Origin: Sphingomonas sp. UNC305MFCol5.2
GTDB taxonomy: Bacteria; Pseudomonadota; Alphaproteobacteria; Sphingomonadales; Sphingomonadaceae
DNA: 64,000 bases
NCBI RefSeq assembly: GCF_000712135.1
Contig: NZ_JOOE01000002.1
Location: 372,001 to 436,000 of the forward strand
Direction of reading: 5' to 3'
Under the pieces are notes generated by a model, which saw only the letters and a program-made list of their open reading frames with translations, made no database searches and had not been told where the DNA came from. Made by a program: the position numbers and the translations under genes. Below are positions 18,147 through 26,640 of this stretch, piece after piece. The first letter of the stretch is position 1; every line of letters starts with the position of its first letter.

Positions 18147-20093
18147 CTAGGGTGTTGCGGGCGCCGCGACGGGCTCCCACAGGGGCTTTGCCATGCGGGC
18201 GAAGGCTTCGGCTGGTGCCTTGGCGACCTCGCGGTCATAGGTCAGCAGGCCGTTGATCTCGCCTTCGACATCGGTGGTCTGGGTATAGACCGACGCGCTC
18301 AGGCCATGGACCCTGGCTTGCCGGACGATCTCCTCGAACTTGCGCCGATAGCGCGCGAGATAGTCCTTGGCATCGGTTGTCACCTGATAGCTCCAGCGCT
18401 TGTCGTTGCGCCACAAATGGCCCTCGATCGGCCAGCCGACCCCGCCATATTCGCCGATCACGATCGCGCGCTCGGCCTGCCGGGTCGGTACCTTGGGCAC
18501 GTCCTCATAGGTGTGGATGTCGAACATGTCCGACGCGCCGGGCGCGACGTCGAGCCAGCCGCTATCGGCATTGACCAGCCGGCTCGGGTCCATGCCTTTC
18601 ACGAAGCGCGCGAGCGTGGCGGAGTCGTACTGGCCCCAGCCCTCGTTGTTGACCACCCATGTCACGATCGAGGGGAAGGCGCGCAGATCGCCGATCATCT
18701 GCGAGAGCTCGGTCTGCTGGTCGCTCATCACGTCCGACGAGAGCACGGCCTGGCTCTGGCTGGTGCCCGCGAGGAACTGGTCCTCGCCGCCGCCCGACGG
18801 CATGTCCTGCCAGATCAGCATGCCCATGTGATCGGCGTCGTAATAATAGCGCGCCGGCTCCACCTTGATGTGCTTCCGGACCATGTTGAATCCAGCTTTC
18901 TTGAGGAATTCGAGATCGTAGCGCATCGCCGCTTCGGAGGGCGGGGTGAGCAGACCGTCGGGCCACCAGCCCTGATCGAGCGTGCCGTTCTGGAAATAGG
19001 GCTTGTTGTTGAGCAGCAGCATCGGCTGGCCGGTCACCGTTCCCGGGCCGACCGAGATCTTGCGCATCGCGAAATAGGCCTTCACCCGATCGCGCGGGGC
19101 GCCGGCCACCTGCGCCGCGGCATAGGTGTCCGCCTCGCCACGCGTGAAGCGCGCATCATAAGCGGCGCGGTCGCGCTCGGGCTTGCCGGCCCAGGGATCC
19201 TTCACCGTCACCAGCTCGGCGACCAGATCGTAGAGGAACGGATCTTCGGGCGACCAGAGATGCGCGTCGGGGATCGCGATGCTGGCGTGGCGATTGGCGC
19301 GCAGGATCGTCGAGGCGATCGTCCTGTTGCCCGATTTGACGCTGAGGCGCACCGCGTCGGTGTCGCTCGCCCAGGCGCTCAGCGCGACATCGACTTCGAC
19401 CTTGCCGGTATCCACGTTCGGCGTCGCGCGGACATCGGCGATGTGGAGCCTGGGCACCGGCTCGAGCCACACCGTCTGCCAGATTCCGCTCGACGCGGTG
19501 TACCAGATGCCTTCGGGGTTCAGGATCTGCTTGCCGCGCGGCTGGCTGCCGGCGCTGGTGGGATCGGCGACCTGCACGACGATCTCGTTGGCCCCCGGCT
19601 TCAGCGCCGCGGTGATGTCGAAGCCGAAGCTGTCGGATCCGCCCTTGTGTGCGCCGACCGGGGCACCGTTGACCCAGACGATCGCCGAATAATCGACTGC
19701 ACCGAAATTGAGCATGACGTTCTGCCCGGCCCAGTCAGCGGGGATCGTGAACTCGCGGCGATACCAGATCCGGTCCTCGGGCAGCACTTTGCGAGCGACT
19801 CCCGACAGGTGGGACTCCACCGCGAACGGCACGAGGATCTTGCCGTCCATCGCCTGCGGCTGCGACGCGCCGGCCTTGGCGATCGCATAGTCCCACAGCC
19901 CGTTGAGGTTCTGCCACTGGTCACGCTGGAGCTGCGGCCGCGGATAGCTGCGCCAGGCGTTCTCGGGCGTCACCGCCCTGCCCCAGCGCGTCGAGATCGC
20001 GCCGGTATAGACGGCGTCGCCGCGCGGGGCCTGCTGGGCGAGGGCCGTGGTGGGAAGCAGCGCCAGCATTGAAGCGAGAGTCAATGATCGCAT
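18147..20093 (-). CDS. GH2 family glycoside hydrolase, exported
   Basis: A 648-residue enzyme with a Sec signal ending ALAQQ (about residue 20). It has an N-terminal jelly-roll sugar-binding domain (IWYRREFTIPADWAG, VWVNGAPVGAHKGG), an immunoglobulin-like middle domain and a TIM barrel. The barrel carries the acid/base in VVNNEGWGQ (about Glu484) and the nucleophile in VIGEYGG (about Glu548). Length and motifs fit the exo-acting GH2 group (beta-galactosidase, beta-mannosidase or beta-glucuronidase). In this locus beta-mannosidase would suit the core of N-glycans, but the sequence does not decide. It follows the distal GH92 gene by 10 bases. Confidence 0.88.
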   Translation of the reverse strand: MRSLTLASMLALLPTTALAQQAPRGDAVYTGAISTRWGRAVTPENAWRSYPRPQLQRDQWQNLNGLWDYAIAKAGASQPQAMDGKILVPFAVESHLSGVARKVLPEDRIWYRREFTIPADWAGQNVMLNFGAVDYSAIVWVNGAPVGAHKGGSDSFGFDITAALKPGANEIVVQVADPTSAGSQPRGKQILNPEGIWYTASSGIWQTVWLEPVPRLHIADVRATPNVDTGKVEVDVALSAWASDTDAVRLSVKSGNRTIASTILRANRHASIAIPDAHLWSPEDPFLYDLVAELVTVKDPWAGKPERDRAAYDARFTRGEADTYAAAQVAGAPRDRVKAYFAMRKISVGPGTVTGQPMLLLNNKPYFQNGTLDQGWWPDGLLTPPSEAAMRYDLEFLKKAGFNMVRKHIKVEPARYYYDADHMGMLIWQDMPSGGGEDQFLAGTSQSQAVLSSDVMSDQQTELSQMIGDLRAFPSIVTWVVNNEGWGQYDSATLARFVKGMDPSRLVNADSGWLDVAPGASDMFDIHTYEDVPKVPTRQAERAIVIGEYGGVGWPIEGHLWRNDKRWSYQVTTDAKDYLARYRRKFEEIVRQARVHGLSASVYTQTTDVEGEINGLLTYDREVAKAPAEAFARMAKPLWEPVAAPATP

Positions 20094-20103
20094 GTCTCTC
20101 TCC

Positions 20104-22482
20104 TCAGTGCCGCGTCAACGAAGGCGGCGCGTCGCCGGGAGCGCTGCCCCAGGCGGGGTTCGGCTTCGGCCCCATGACCAGCACCAGCTTCGCGCCGTTG
20201 GCGATGTCGGAATGGCGGAACCACGGTTTGCTCCATGCCCGGCCGTTGAGCGTGGCCGACTGGATGTAGAGGTTCTTCGCCGAATTGTTGCGCGCCACGA
20301 TCTCGAGCGTCTTGCCGTTGACCATCTGAAGCACCGAGCGATCGAAGATCGGGCTGCCGAGGATATATTCGTCGCTCGACGGATCGACCGGGTAGAAGCC
20401 GAGCGCGCTCAGCGCGTACCAGGACGAAGTCGCGCCCTGATCGTCCATCCCCGGATAGCCATAGCCGCTCTCGTCGCTGCCATAGAGATCGGCGAGGACG
20501 CGCCGGGTCAGCTCCTGCGTCTTCCACGGCTGGCCGCTCCACGCATAGAGATAGGGCGCGTGCTGATCGGGCTGATTGCCCTGCACGAACTGGCCGATCA
20601 TGCCGGTGCAGTCGCGGCAGATGCCCTTGGGATTGTACGGCTTCGAGAAGAATGCATCGAGCTTGGCGTTGAAGCCCGCGCGGCCGCCGAGCGCGTCGAT
20701 CAACCCTTGCACGTCGTGCGGCACGAGCCAGAGCGTCGACCAGCCCGACGCCTCCTTCATCATGAAGTTGTAATAGGGCTCGGCCGGATCGAACGGGCTG
20801 ATCCACTTGCCGTCGGCGGTGCGCCCGCGGACGAAGCCGATCGACGGGTCGAACACGTTGCGCCAATTGGCCGCGCGCTTGCGGAACAGCCGCGCATCGT
20901 TGCGCTTGCCCAGCCGATCGGCGAACTCGGCGAGCGCATGATCGTCCCAGGCATATTCGAGCGTCTTGGCCGCCCCCGCCTTGCCACCGGCATGAGGCGG
21001 GCTGGGATTGCCTTCGGGGATCTCGTCCGAGACCCAGCCCTGCTTCTGATACTCGCTCAGAAAATCACGCGGCCCCTTTGGATCCACGGCATTTTTCCGA
21101 AGGAATTCGTACGCCGCGGCATAATCGAACGGGATCCCGCGCCGCATCGCACCGAGATACAGGAACACCGCATTGTCGCCGTGGAACGAGCTGTTCATGA
21201 AGCCCCGCTCGCGCGCCATGTCGAGCTCGGACTGCATGATGTCGCGCACCACTTCGGGCTCCATCAGCTCGAGCAGCACGATCTGGTTGCGCCCGGTATC
21301 CCAGAAAGGCACCGGCCCGTAACGGTCATACGCCACGGACTGCGTCTTTCCATGGCTGTCGGTGAACTGCTCGCCCTTGCGCGCCACCAGTCGCGGGCTG
21401 GCGAAGGACTGGAACAGGGCCGAATAGAAGAGCATCCGCTGCTTCGGCGTGCCACCGGTCACTTGCACCCGATTGAGCAATTTCGCCCATTCGGCGCGCG
21501 CCTTGCCATGCACGTCGTCGAAATCCCAGCCGGGGCTCTCGGTGCGCAGCCGCTGTTCGGCCGCTTCGTAACTGGCGCCGTGCGCGATCTTGACGAGCAC
21601 CGGCTCGCCCTGCGCGGTAGTGAAGTCGAGATAGGAGCCGGCGAAACCGCCCTCGATCGTCCGCGCGCCGGGCAGAACATCCTTGTCGCCGATGCCGTAG
21701 CCACGCTGGTTGCCCGGCGACTTGCGGAAGGTACCGAAGCTCTTGAACGGCTTCGAGAACTCCGCGACGAAATAGCGCCCGTCGCGCGCTTCGTTATCCC
21801 TTTGCGCGGCCACGATACCGCGCACGCTATGGTCGCCGACGATCTCGACCTCGCCGCCGCGCCCCTGCAGATTGAGGATCACATGCGCGCGCTCGGTCGC
21901 CGGGAAGGTGAAGCGCATCAGCGCGGTCGCCTGCGTCGCGGTGAGTTCGACCTTCGTCTTGAAGCTGTCGAGAAACACCGAATAATAACCCGGCGCCGCC
22001 TTCTCGCGCGCTTTGTCGTAATAGGCCTGGCTGTAGACCGGCGGCACGGTCCAGTCGCCGACCACCGGCATCAGCATCGGCGTCGCCCGTGCGCCATAGG
22101 TCGGGCCACCGCCGCCGGTGAAGCCGATCATCGTCGGGCTGGTATAGTAATAGGGCGTCGCGACTCCGGTGGGGTAGCTCAGCTCGACGTTGAAGTTGAC
22201 CGGCGCCGCCTCGACCGCGCTGTGCGGCAGCCGCGCGCCCGGCGAAGTGATCCCCGAATATAGCGGCTCACCCGCGGGCGGCGCGTTGCCGATCAGTTCG
22301 GGCCTATCGAGCGGCGCGGTGCCGACCAGCGGATTTGCCTCGTCGACCGGCTCGCGCGCCCGGCGATCGCTCTGGGCATGGACGGCGCTGCCCAACGCGA
22401 AGCTGCACACCGTGGCCAACAGGAGTCCTGCACCGGCCGAGCGGAGGCTGCGGGACTCGCGAGAGCGCACGACTGCCAGCAT
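20104..22482 (-). CDS. GH92 family alpha-mannosidase, divergent, exported
   Basis: A 792-residue protein. The start at 22482 is chosen because GGAGGAGG lies 8-9 bases upstream and the result is a proper signal peptide (to SAVHAQ, about residue 38); upstream ATGs would add a non-signal extension. It has GH92 marks: FWDTGRNQIVLLEL, GNQPDQHAPYLYAW at about 635, and GYPGMDDQGATSSWYALSALGFYP near 675. The N-terminal region after the signal is less canonical than in the other two (NPLVGTAPLDRPELIGNAPP). The GMDDQG sequence also departs from the usual GNEDxGQ. It may act on a different linkage. It is the first gene of the minus-strand block. Confidence 0.88.
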   Translation of the reverse strand: MLAVVRSRESRSLRSAGAGLLLATVCSFALGSAVHAQSDRRAREPVDEANPLVGTAPLDRPELIGNAPPAGEPLYSGITSPGARLPHSAVEAAPVNFNVELSYPTGVATPYYYTSPTMIGFTGGGGPTYGARATPMLMPVVGDWTVPPVYSQAYYDKAREKAAPGYYSVFLDSFKTKVELTATQATALMRFTFPATERAHVILNLQGRGGEVEIVGDHSVRGIVAAQRDNEARDGRYFVAEFSKPFKSFGTFRKSPGNQRGYGIGDKDVLPGARTIEGGFAGSYLDFTTAQGEPVLVKIAHGASYEAAEQRLRTESPGWDFDDVHGKARAEWAKLLNRVQVTGGTPKQRMLFYSALFQSFASPRLVARKGEQFTDSHGKTQSVAYDRYGPVPFWDTGRNQIVLLELMEPEVVRDIMQSELDMARERGFMNSSFHGDNAVFLYLGAMRRGIPFDYAAAYEFLRKNAVDPKGPRDFLSEYQKQGWVSDEIPEGNPSPPHAGGKAGAAKTLEYAWDDHALAEFADRLGKRNDARLFRKRAANWRNVFDPSIGFVRGRTADGKWISPFDPAEPYYNFMMKEASGWSTLWLVPHDVQGLIDALGGRAGFNAKLDAFFSKPYNPKGICRDCTGMIGQFVQGNQPDQHAPYLYAWSGQPWKTQELTRRVLADLYGSDESGYGYPGMDDQGATSSWYALSALGFYPVDPSSDEYILGSPIFDRSVLQMVNGKTLEIVARNNSAKNLYIQSATLNGRAWSKPWFRHSDIANGAKLVLVMGPKPNPAWGSAPGDAPPSLTRH

Positions 22483-22589
22483 TTCGGGGGCCTCCTCCAT
22501 GTGGGCCTCTGCGTGCCCGTTCCATCCGCAGCGAGTCCCTTTCGGGCCCGCCATCGTCGTCCCGATCAAAATGCGATTAAATAAATCAT

Positions 22590-22601
22590 TTTGTCAATTG
22601 G
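22590..22601. promoter_or_regulatory. Shared box TTTGTCAATTGG upstream of the distal GH92 gene
   Basis: Second copy of the box at 18061-18072, 107 bases upstream of the GH92 start. It sits in a short AT-rich patch (22565-22612) within an otherwise GC-rich 368-base gap (22483-22850). The rest of that gap holds a palindromic repeat (22673-22815) and nothing else I can identify. Confidence 0.45.
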
Positions 22602-22672
22602 TTTCAAAAACCAGTCGGCGCGCGGCTTGCCGAAGAACACATTCGCGCGCCAGGGCTGTAACGACCTTCAGA

Positions 22673-22815
22673 TTCCCCTCCCTTTTAGGGAAGGGTTAGG
22701 GGTGGGTACGGAAAGCCGGGCTCGATGCCCGGTCTTTCCTTCTTTTCCTGAGCCGCTCGATGGGTTCGCTGCGCTCGCACCCACCCCCCGCCCCTCCCTT
22801 GCAGGGAGGGGAGTT
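22673..22815. repeat. Dispersed nested-palindrome repeat, copy A1
   Basis: About 140 bp with GC-rich outer arms (CCCCTCCC... and ...TTGCAGGGAGGGGAG), inner GGGTGGG/CCCACCC arms and a central hairpin AAAGCCGGGCTCGATGCCCGG followed by T-rich sequence. The same unit recurs at 35843, 48380, 51324 and, inverted, 59522. This copy has a slightly decayed left arm (CCCTTTTAGGG). Confidence 0.85.
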
Positions 22816-22850
22816 GCAAGTGCTTCGCAGCAGGATCAATCTCAGGCGAG

Positions 22851-22927
22851 TGGTGACCCGGAGAGGATTCGAACCTCCGACCTCTCGATTAGGAATCGCT
22901 TGCTCTATCCTGCTGAGCTACCGGGCC
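22851..22927 (-). tRNA. tRNA-Arg (anticodon CCT)
   Basis: A 77-nt cloverleaf on the minus strand with a 7-bp acceptor stem (GGCCCGG with CCGGGTC, one G-U), a standard D arm, T arm GGAGG-TTCGAAT-CCTCT and an encoded CCA end. The seven-base anticodon loop TTCCTAA gives CCT, reading AGG codons. The anticodon stem has only three Watson-Crick pairs, with two purine-purine oppositions at its top. Confidence 0.93.
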
Positions 22928-22961
22928 ACGCCGCCGCTGGTAGCCAGCGGGGCGACAGGAA

Positions 22962-23417
22962 TCAATTGCGCCGCTCGGGCGGCACCACCGGCACGAGCAA
23001 CGGCGCGACCGGCACGCCCTCCTCGGCCAGTTCCTGCGCCTGCTCGGCGGTCGCCTGGCCGTGGATTTGCGCGGTCGGCTCGTCGCCGAGATGCATCGCA
23101 CGCGCCTTGTCGGCGAAGGCGGTGCCCACCCATTGCGATGTCTCGAGCATCTTCGCCTGCGCCGCCGCAATCATCTCCATCGCGGCCTTCACCACCTCAG
23201 CGGGCGGCGCATCGCCCGACGGCGCCGGAATCGGCCCGGCCGCGCGATTGCCCTTGGCACCGACATTGGGCGCCATCACTGCCTTGGCGACCTCGCCGTC
23301 GCCGCAGATCGGGCACGCGACCAGCCCCGCCGCACGCTGCTCTTCCCACGCCGCGCTCGATCCGAACCATGCCTCGAAGACGTGGCCGCCGCCGCATTTG
23401 AGATCGAAGACGATCAT
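22962..23417 (-). CDS. DUF1178 family protein
   Basis: A 151-residue protein starting MIVFDLKCGGGHVFEAWF. It has a zinc-knuckle-like CPICGDGEVAKAVMAPNVG segment (about residues 35-55), diagnostic of DUF1178. The C-terminal half is helical with an AAQAKMLETSQWVGTAFADKAR segment of the family and an acidic tail. The function is not known. The start ATG overlaps the stop of the nitrilase gene (ATGA), and the gene closes the comF-grxC-nitrilase-DUF1178 run. Confidence 0.88.
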   Translation of the reverse strand: MIVFDLKCGGGHVFEAWFGSSAAWEEQRAAGLVACPICGDGEVAKAVMAPNVGAKGNRAAGPIPAPSGDAPPAEVVKAAMEMIAAAQAKMLETSQWVGTAFADKARAMHLGDEPTAQIHGQATAEQAQELAEEGVPVAPLLVPVVPPERRN

Positions 23418-24259
23418 AGCGCCTCCACCGGCGGGATCGCGCGGCGATGCTTGAGCACCGGCACCCGGGCTCGCGCCGCCTCGATACGCGCCGGATCGAT
23501 CTCGGCGAAACCGACACCCGCCGCCTCGCCCATGTCGAGCAGCAATTCGCCCCAGGGGTCGGCGACCAGCGAATGGCCGTACGTCGCGCGCCCGTCGGCG
23601 TGCATGCCGGCCTGCGCCGCCGCGATCACGAAGGCCGCCGCCTCGATCGCGCGGGCGCGCATCAGCACGTGCCAATGCGCCGCACCGGTCGGCCGGGTGA
23701 ACGCTGCCGGCACCGCCAGCAAGGTCGCGCCGGCGTCGCTCAGCGCGCGGAACAGATCCGGGAAGCGCAGATCGTAGCAAATCGCCAGCCCCAGCACGCC
23801 CAGCGGCGTGGCCACCGTCACCGCACGCTCGCCCGGCGCATAGCTGCTCGATTCGCGCCAGCTCTCGCCGCTCGGCAAGTCGACGTCGAACAGATGCATC
23901 TTGTCATAGCGCGCCCGAATCGCGCCCGTGTCGTCGATCACGAAGCCACGATTGGCGAGCCTGCCGTCGTCGCGCAGCACCGCGAGGCTGCCCAGGTGCA
24001 CCCACAGCCCATGCTTCGCCGCCGCCTCGCGCACCGCCGCGAGCACGCGGTCGTCCTCCTCGCGCACCAGCGATCCCGCCGCGCGATCCCGGTCCCGATC
24101 GAGCAGTCCCGACATTTCCGGCGTGAACAGCATCGCAGCCCCGCCCGCCTTGGCCTGTTCGACGCCCTCGACGAGGGTACGGGCGTTCTCGGCGGGATCG
24201 ATCCCGCTGGTCATTTGGAGCAGGGCTGCTCTCTCGACGGAGCTCGAGACGGGATTCAT
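23414..24259 (-). CDS. Carbon-nitrogen hydrolase (Nit1-like amidase)
   Basis: A 281-residue member of the nitrilase superfamily with the Glu-Lys-Cys triad readable as FTPEMSG (Glu48), YDKMHLFD (Lys120) and AICYDLRFP (Cys161). The DKMHLFDVD and CYDLRFPDLFR phrases match the Nit1/deaminated glutathione amidase branch, which hydrolyses deaminated glutathione to alpha-ketoglutarate and Cys-Gly. That specific role fits the neighbouring glutaredoxin but is inferred. It overlaps grxC upstream and the DUF1178 gene downstream by 4 bases each. Confidence 0.88.
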   Translation of the reverse strand: MNPVSSSVERAALLQMTSGIDPAENARTLVEGVEQAKAGGAAMLFTPEMSGLLDRDRDRAAGSLVREEDDRVLAAVREAAAKHGLWVHLGSLAVLRDDGRLANRGFVIDDTGAIRARYDKMHLFDVDLPSGESWRESSSYAPGERAVTVATPLGVLGLAICYDLRFPDLFRALSDAGATLLAVPAAFTRPTGAAHWHVLMRARAIEAAAFVIAAAQAGMHADGRATYGHSLVADPWGELLLDMGEAAGVGFAEIDPARIEAARARVPVLKHRRAIPPVEAL

Positions 24260-24513
24260 GCGGCCAAAAGCGGGTCCAGTCCGCCCTGACGGTCGAGCGC
24301 GGCGAGATCGTCCGATCCGCCGATATGTTTGCCGTCGATAAATATCTGCGGGACGCTGGTGCGGCCATCGGCGCGCTGGATCATCTCGGCGCGCCGCGGC
24401 CCGCCCATGCTGATGTCGATCTCTTCATACTCGACTCCCTTCGAATCGAGCAGCGCCTTGGCGCGATAGCAATATCCGCAGAAGGCGGTGGTGTAGATTT
24501 CGATCTTGGCCAT
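24256..24513 (-). CDS. grxC: Glutaredoxin 3
   Basis: An 85-residue thioredoxin-fold protein with the dithiol active site FCGYCYRAK (Cys12, Cys15), the TSVPQIFIDG cis-proline segment and the GGSDDLAAL glutathione-binding turn. Length and motifs match bacterial GrxC, a glutathione-dependent disulfide reductase. The active site has Gly-Tyr where E. coli has Pro-Tyr. It is coupled to the downstream nitrilase-family gene. Confidence 0.92.
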   Translation of the reverse strand: MAKIEIYTTAFCGYCYRAKALLDSKGVEYEEIDISMGGPRRAEMIQRADGRTSVPQIFIDGKHIGGSDDLAALDRQGGLDPLLAA

Positions 24514-24547
24514 GTCTCTCCCGAGTTGTGATCGGCGACCGCGCTTG

Positions 24548-25279
24548 TCAATCCGGCGCTTCCTCTCCCAGAACGCGTGCCCAGCAAAGAAGGATCACTT
24601 TGTCGGCGCCGCCACGCTTGAGCACACGCGCGCAGACCGCCGCGGTCGCGCCGCTGGTGTGCACGTCGTCGATCAGCACCACGGTCTTGCCCGCGAGCCG
24701 CGCCTTCGCGCCATTTGCCAGCGCAAACGCCCCTGCCACGGCCTTTGCCCGTCCCCGCACGCCCAGCCCGCGCAGCACCGGCGTCGCCTTCGTCCGCCGC
24801 AATATTGCATCCTCGACGGGCACACCGCTCGTCTTCGAGAGCGCCGCGGCGATCAATGCCGCCTGGTTGAACCCGCGCGACCAGATCCGCCAGCGGTGGA
24901 GCGGCACCGGCACCAATAATTCGGCGCCCTCGGGCATCAGCCGCGCCATCGCCCGCGCCATCGTGCCCGCGCAGGCCAGCCGCCCCGAATATTTGAGCTT
25001 GAGCGCCACTTCGCGCGCGACCTCGCCATAGGCCACTGCCGCGCGCACGCCGTCATGCGGGGGCGGTTCGGCCAGGCATTCTGCGCAATGCGCGCCCTCG
25101 CCGCGATCGAATTCGAAGGGTAATTGGCAGCGCGCGCACCAAGGCGGTCCGAGGAAGCGCAGGCTACCCCAGCACCGGGCGCAGAAGCGGTGATCGGCGG
25201 CAGTCATTTCGCCGCAGCCCGGGCAGCGCGGCGGCAGCGCGAGGTCGGCGAGCCGTGCAAGGGAAGCGAGCGCAGCCAT
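24548..25279 (-). CDS. ComF family protein (double zinc ribbon and phosphoribosyltransferase)
   Basis: A 243-residue protein. Four CxxC pairs lie in the first 70 residues (CPGCGE, CARCWG, CARCQL, CAEC). A type I phosphoribosyltransferase domain follows, with LVPVPLHRWRIWSRGFNQA and the PRPP loop VVLIDDVHTSGATA. ComF proteins are linked to DNA uptake in naturally transformable bacteria, but here the role is uncharacterised. The start ATG at 25279 overlaps the start codon of the divergent methyltransferase gene by two bases (CATG). Confidence 0.9.
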   Translation of the reverse strand: MAALASLARLADLALPPRCPGCGEMTAADHRFCARCWGSLRFLGPPWCARCQLPFEFDRGEGAHCAECLAEPPPHDGVRAAVAYGEVAREVALKLKYSGRLACAGTMARAMARLMPEGAELLVPVPLHRWRIWSRGFNQAALIAAALSKTSGVPVEDAILRRTKATPVLRGLGVRGRAKAVAGAFALANGAKARLAGKTVVLIDDVHTSGATAAVCARVLKRGGADKVILLCWARVLGEEAPD

Positions 25280-26174
25280 GCCGCTCCTTGTCGCGGGCGC
25301 CGCGCCGCTGCACAAGCCGCGCGTGTCCGACTCTGAAAACGCATCCGAAATCTTCTCGCGCGCCGCCCGCCGCCGCCGCCGCGACCGCGCCGCTCCGGGC
25401 TTTGCCGGCTTCGCCTTTCTGCGCGAGCATATGCTGGAAGGGTTGCTCGAGCGGCTCGATGCAGTGCGGCGCGAGTTCCGCGACGTTCTCGATCTGGGCA
25501 GCTTCGCCGGCGACCTCGATATCCCCGGCGCACGCATCGCCCACCTCGACGCTGGCTTCGGCTTCGCCAAGGCCTCCGGCGGCGTGCAGGGTGACGAAGA
25601 TCGCCTGCCCTTCGCCGATGCGTCCTTCGATCTGGTGGTGTCGGTCGGCGTGCTCGATCAGGTCAACGATGTTCCCGGCGCGCTCGTGCTCGCGCGCCGC
25701 GTGCTGCGCCCCGACGGGCTGTTTCTCGGTGCCTTCGCCGGTGCCGGCACATTGTCGACGCTGCGCGGCTGCATGAAAGAGGCCGAGGCCGACCGCCCGG
25801 CGGCGCGCTTCCATCCGCAGATCGACGTGCGCGCGGCGGGCGACCTGCTGGCCCGCGCCGGCTTCGCGCTGCCGGTCGCCGATGTCGAGACCCTGCTGGT
25901 GCGCTATGCCGGCCTACCCAATTTGCTACGCGACCTGCGCGGCATGGCGGCGACCAATCTGCTCCCGGACCCCGCGCCGCTCACGCGCGACGCCCTTGTC
26001 CGGGCCTCGGCCGCCTTCGCCGACCGTGCCGAGCCTGACGGCCGTACGCCTGAGCGTTTCGAGATCATCTATCTGACTGGCTGGGCGCCCGACCCCTCGC
26101 AGCCCAAGCCCGCCCGCCGCGGCAGCGCCACCACTTCGCTGGCCGACGCGCTCAAGCCGAAGCGGCCGGACTAG
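25278..26174 (+). CDS. Class I SAM-dependent methyltransferase (NDUFAF5/BioC-like)
   Basis: A 298-residue protein with an IFSRAARRRRRDRAA segment near the N-terminus, typical of the NDUFAF5-like group. A degenerate SAM motif VLDLGSFAGDL follows, then HLDAGFGFAKA, DEDRLPFADASFDLVVSVGVLDQVND and LRPDGLFLGAFAG. Human NDUFAF5 hydroxylates a complex I subunit, while bacterial relatives are annotated as methyltransferases; the substrate here is unknown. The ATG at 25278 overlaps the comF start on the other strand, and a GTG at about 25323 is an alternative that would avoid the overlap. It converges with the Nudix gene, the two sharing the stop sequence CTAG. Confidence 0.85.
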   Translation: MPLLVAGAAPLHKPRVSDSENASEIFSRAARRRRRDRAAPGFAGFAFLREHMLEGLLERLDAVRREFRDVLDLGSFAGDLDIPGARIAHLDAGFGFAKASGGVQGDEDRLPFADASFDLVVSVGVLDQVNDVPGALVLARRVLRPDGLFLGAFAGAGTLSTLRGCMKEAEADRPAARFHPQIDVRAAGDLLARAGFALPVADVETLLVRYAGLPNLLRDLRGMAATNLLPDPAPLTRDALVRASAAFADRAEPDGRTPERFEIIYLTGWAPDPSQPKPARRGSATTSLADALKPKRPD

Positions 26175-26584
26175 AGCAGGCGCTCCAGCGCATCGACCAG
26201 CGGGACATCCGCCGGAGGCATCGCCAGCCCACGCATCTCGGCGGGGCGGACCCATCGCAGCGCGCTTGCGTGCCGCGGCTCGGGCGCTCCCTCCCATGTG
26301 TGCGCAACGTAAAGCAGCAACACTAGATGCCGCTCGCCTAGCCCCTCGCTGGCGAAGGCGATCGGGGCCAGCGCCTCGATCGCGATTTCGATGCCCAGTT
26401 CCTCGGTCAGCTCGCGCACCAGCGCCGCCTCCGGGATTTCGCCCGGCTCGACCTTGCCGCCCGGGAATTCCCACAGCCCGGCCATCGGTTTGCCCGGCGG
26501 GCGCTGCTGCACGAGCACGCGCCCCTCGCCGTCAACCAGCGCGATCGCCACGACCAGCAACAGTCCAGAAGTCTTTCTCGACAC
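26171..26584 (-). CDS. mutT: MutT-type Nudix hydrolase
   Basis: A 137-residue protein with a full Nudix box (GGKVEPGE through RELTEELG, about residues 42-64) and the MutT-like QQRPPGKPMAGLWEFPG lead-in. It most likely hydrolyses 8-oxo-dGTP to the monophosphate to prevent A:T to C:G changes, as MutT does; Nudix substrates are hard to predict exactly. Length is typical. The 3' end overlaps the methyltransferase gene by 4 bases. Confidence 0.9.
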   Translation of the reverse strand: MSRKTSGLLLVVAIALVDGEGRVLVQQRPPGKPMAGLWEFPGGKVEPGEIPEAALVRELTEELGIEIAIEALAPIAFASEGLGERHLVLLLYVAHTWEGAPEPRHASALRWVRPAEMRGLAMPPADVPLVDALERLL

Positions 26585-26640
26585 TTCGTTAATTCTCTTT
26601 CGCTAATTTTCGCCGGTCCTCTGGGGGAGAAGCGGGCATT

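Noticed and set aside
22673..22815. Possible CRISPR array from repeated GC-rich units
   Set aside because: The units are dispersed over tens of kilobases and are palindromic, with no regular spacers and no cas genes.
22851..22927. tRNA-Arg as attachment site of a genomic island containing the mannosidase block
   Set aside because: The tRNA 3' end faces the block, but no integrase and no direct repeat of the tRNA end were found towards position 1.
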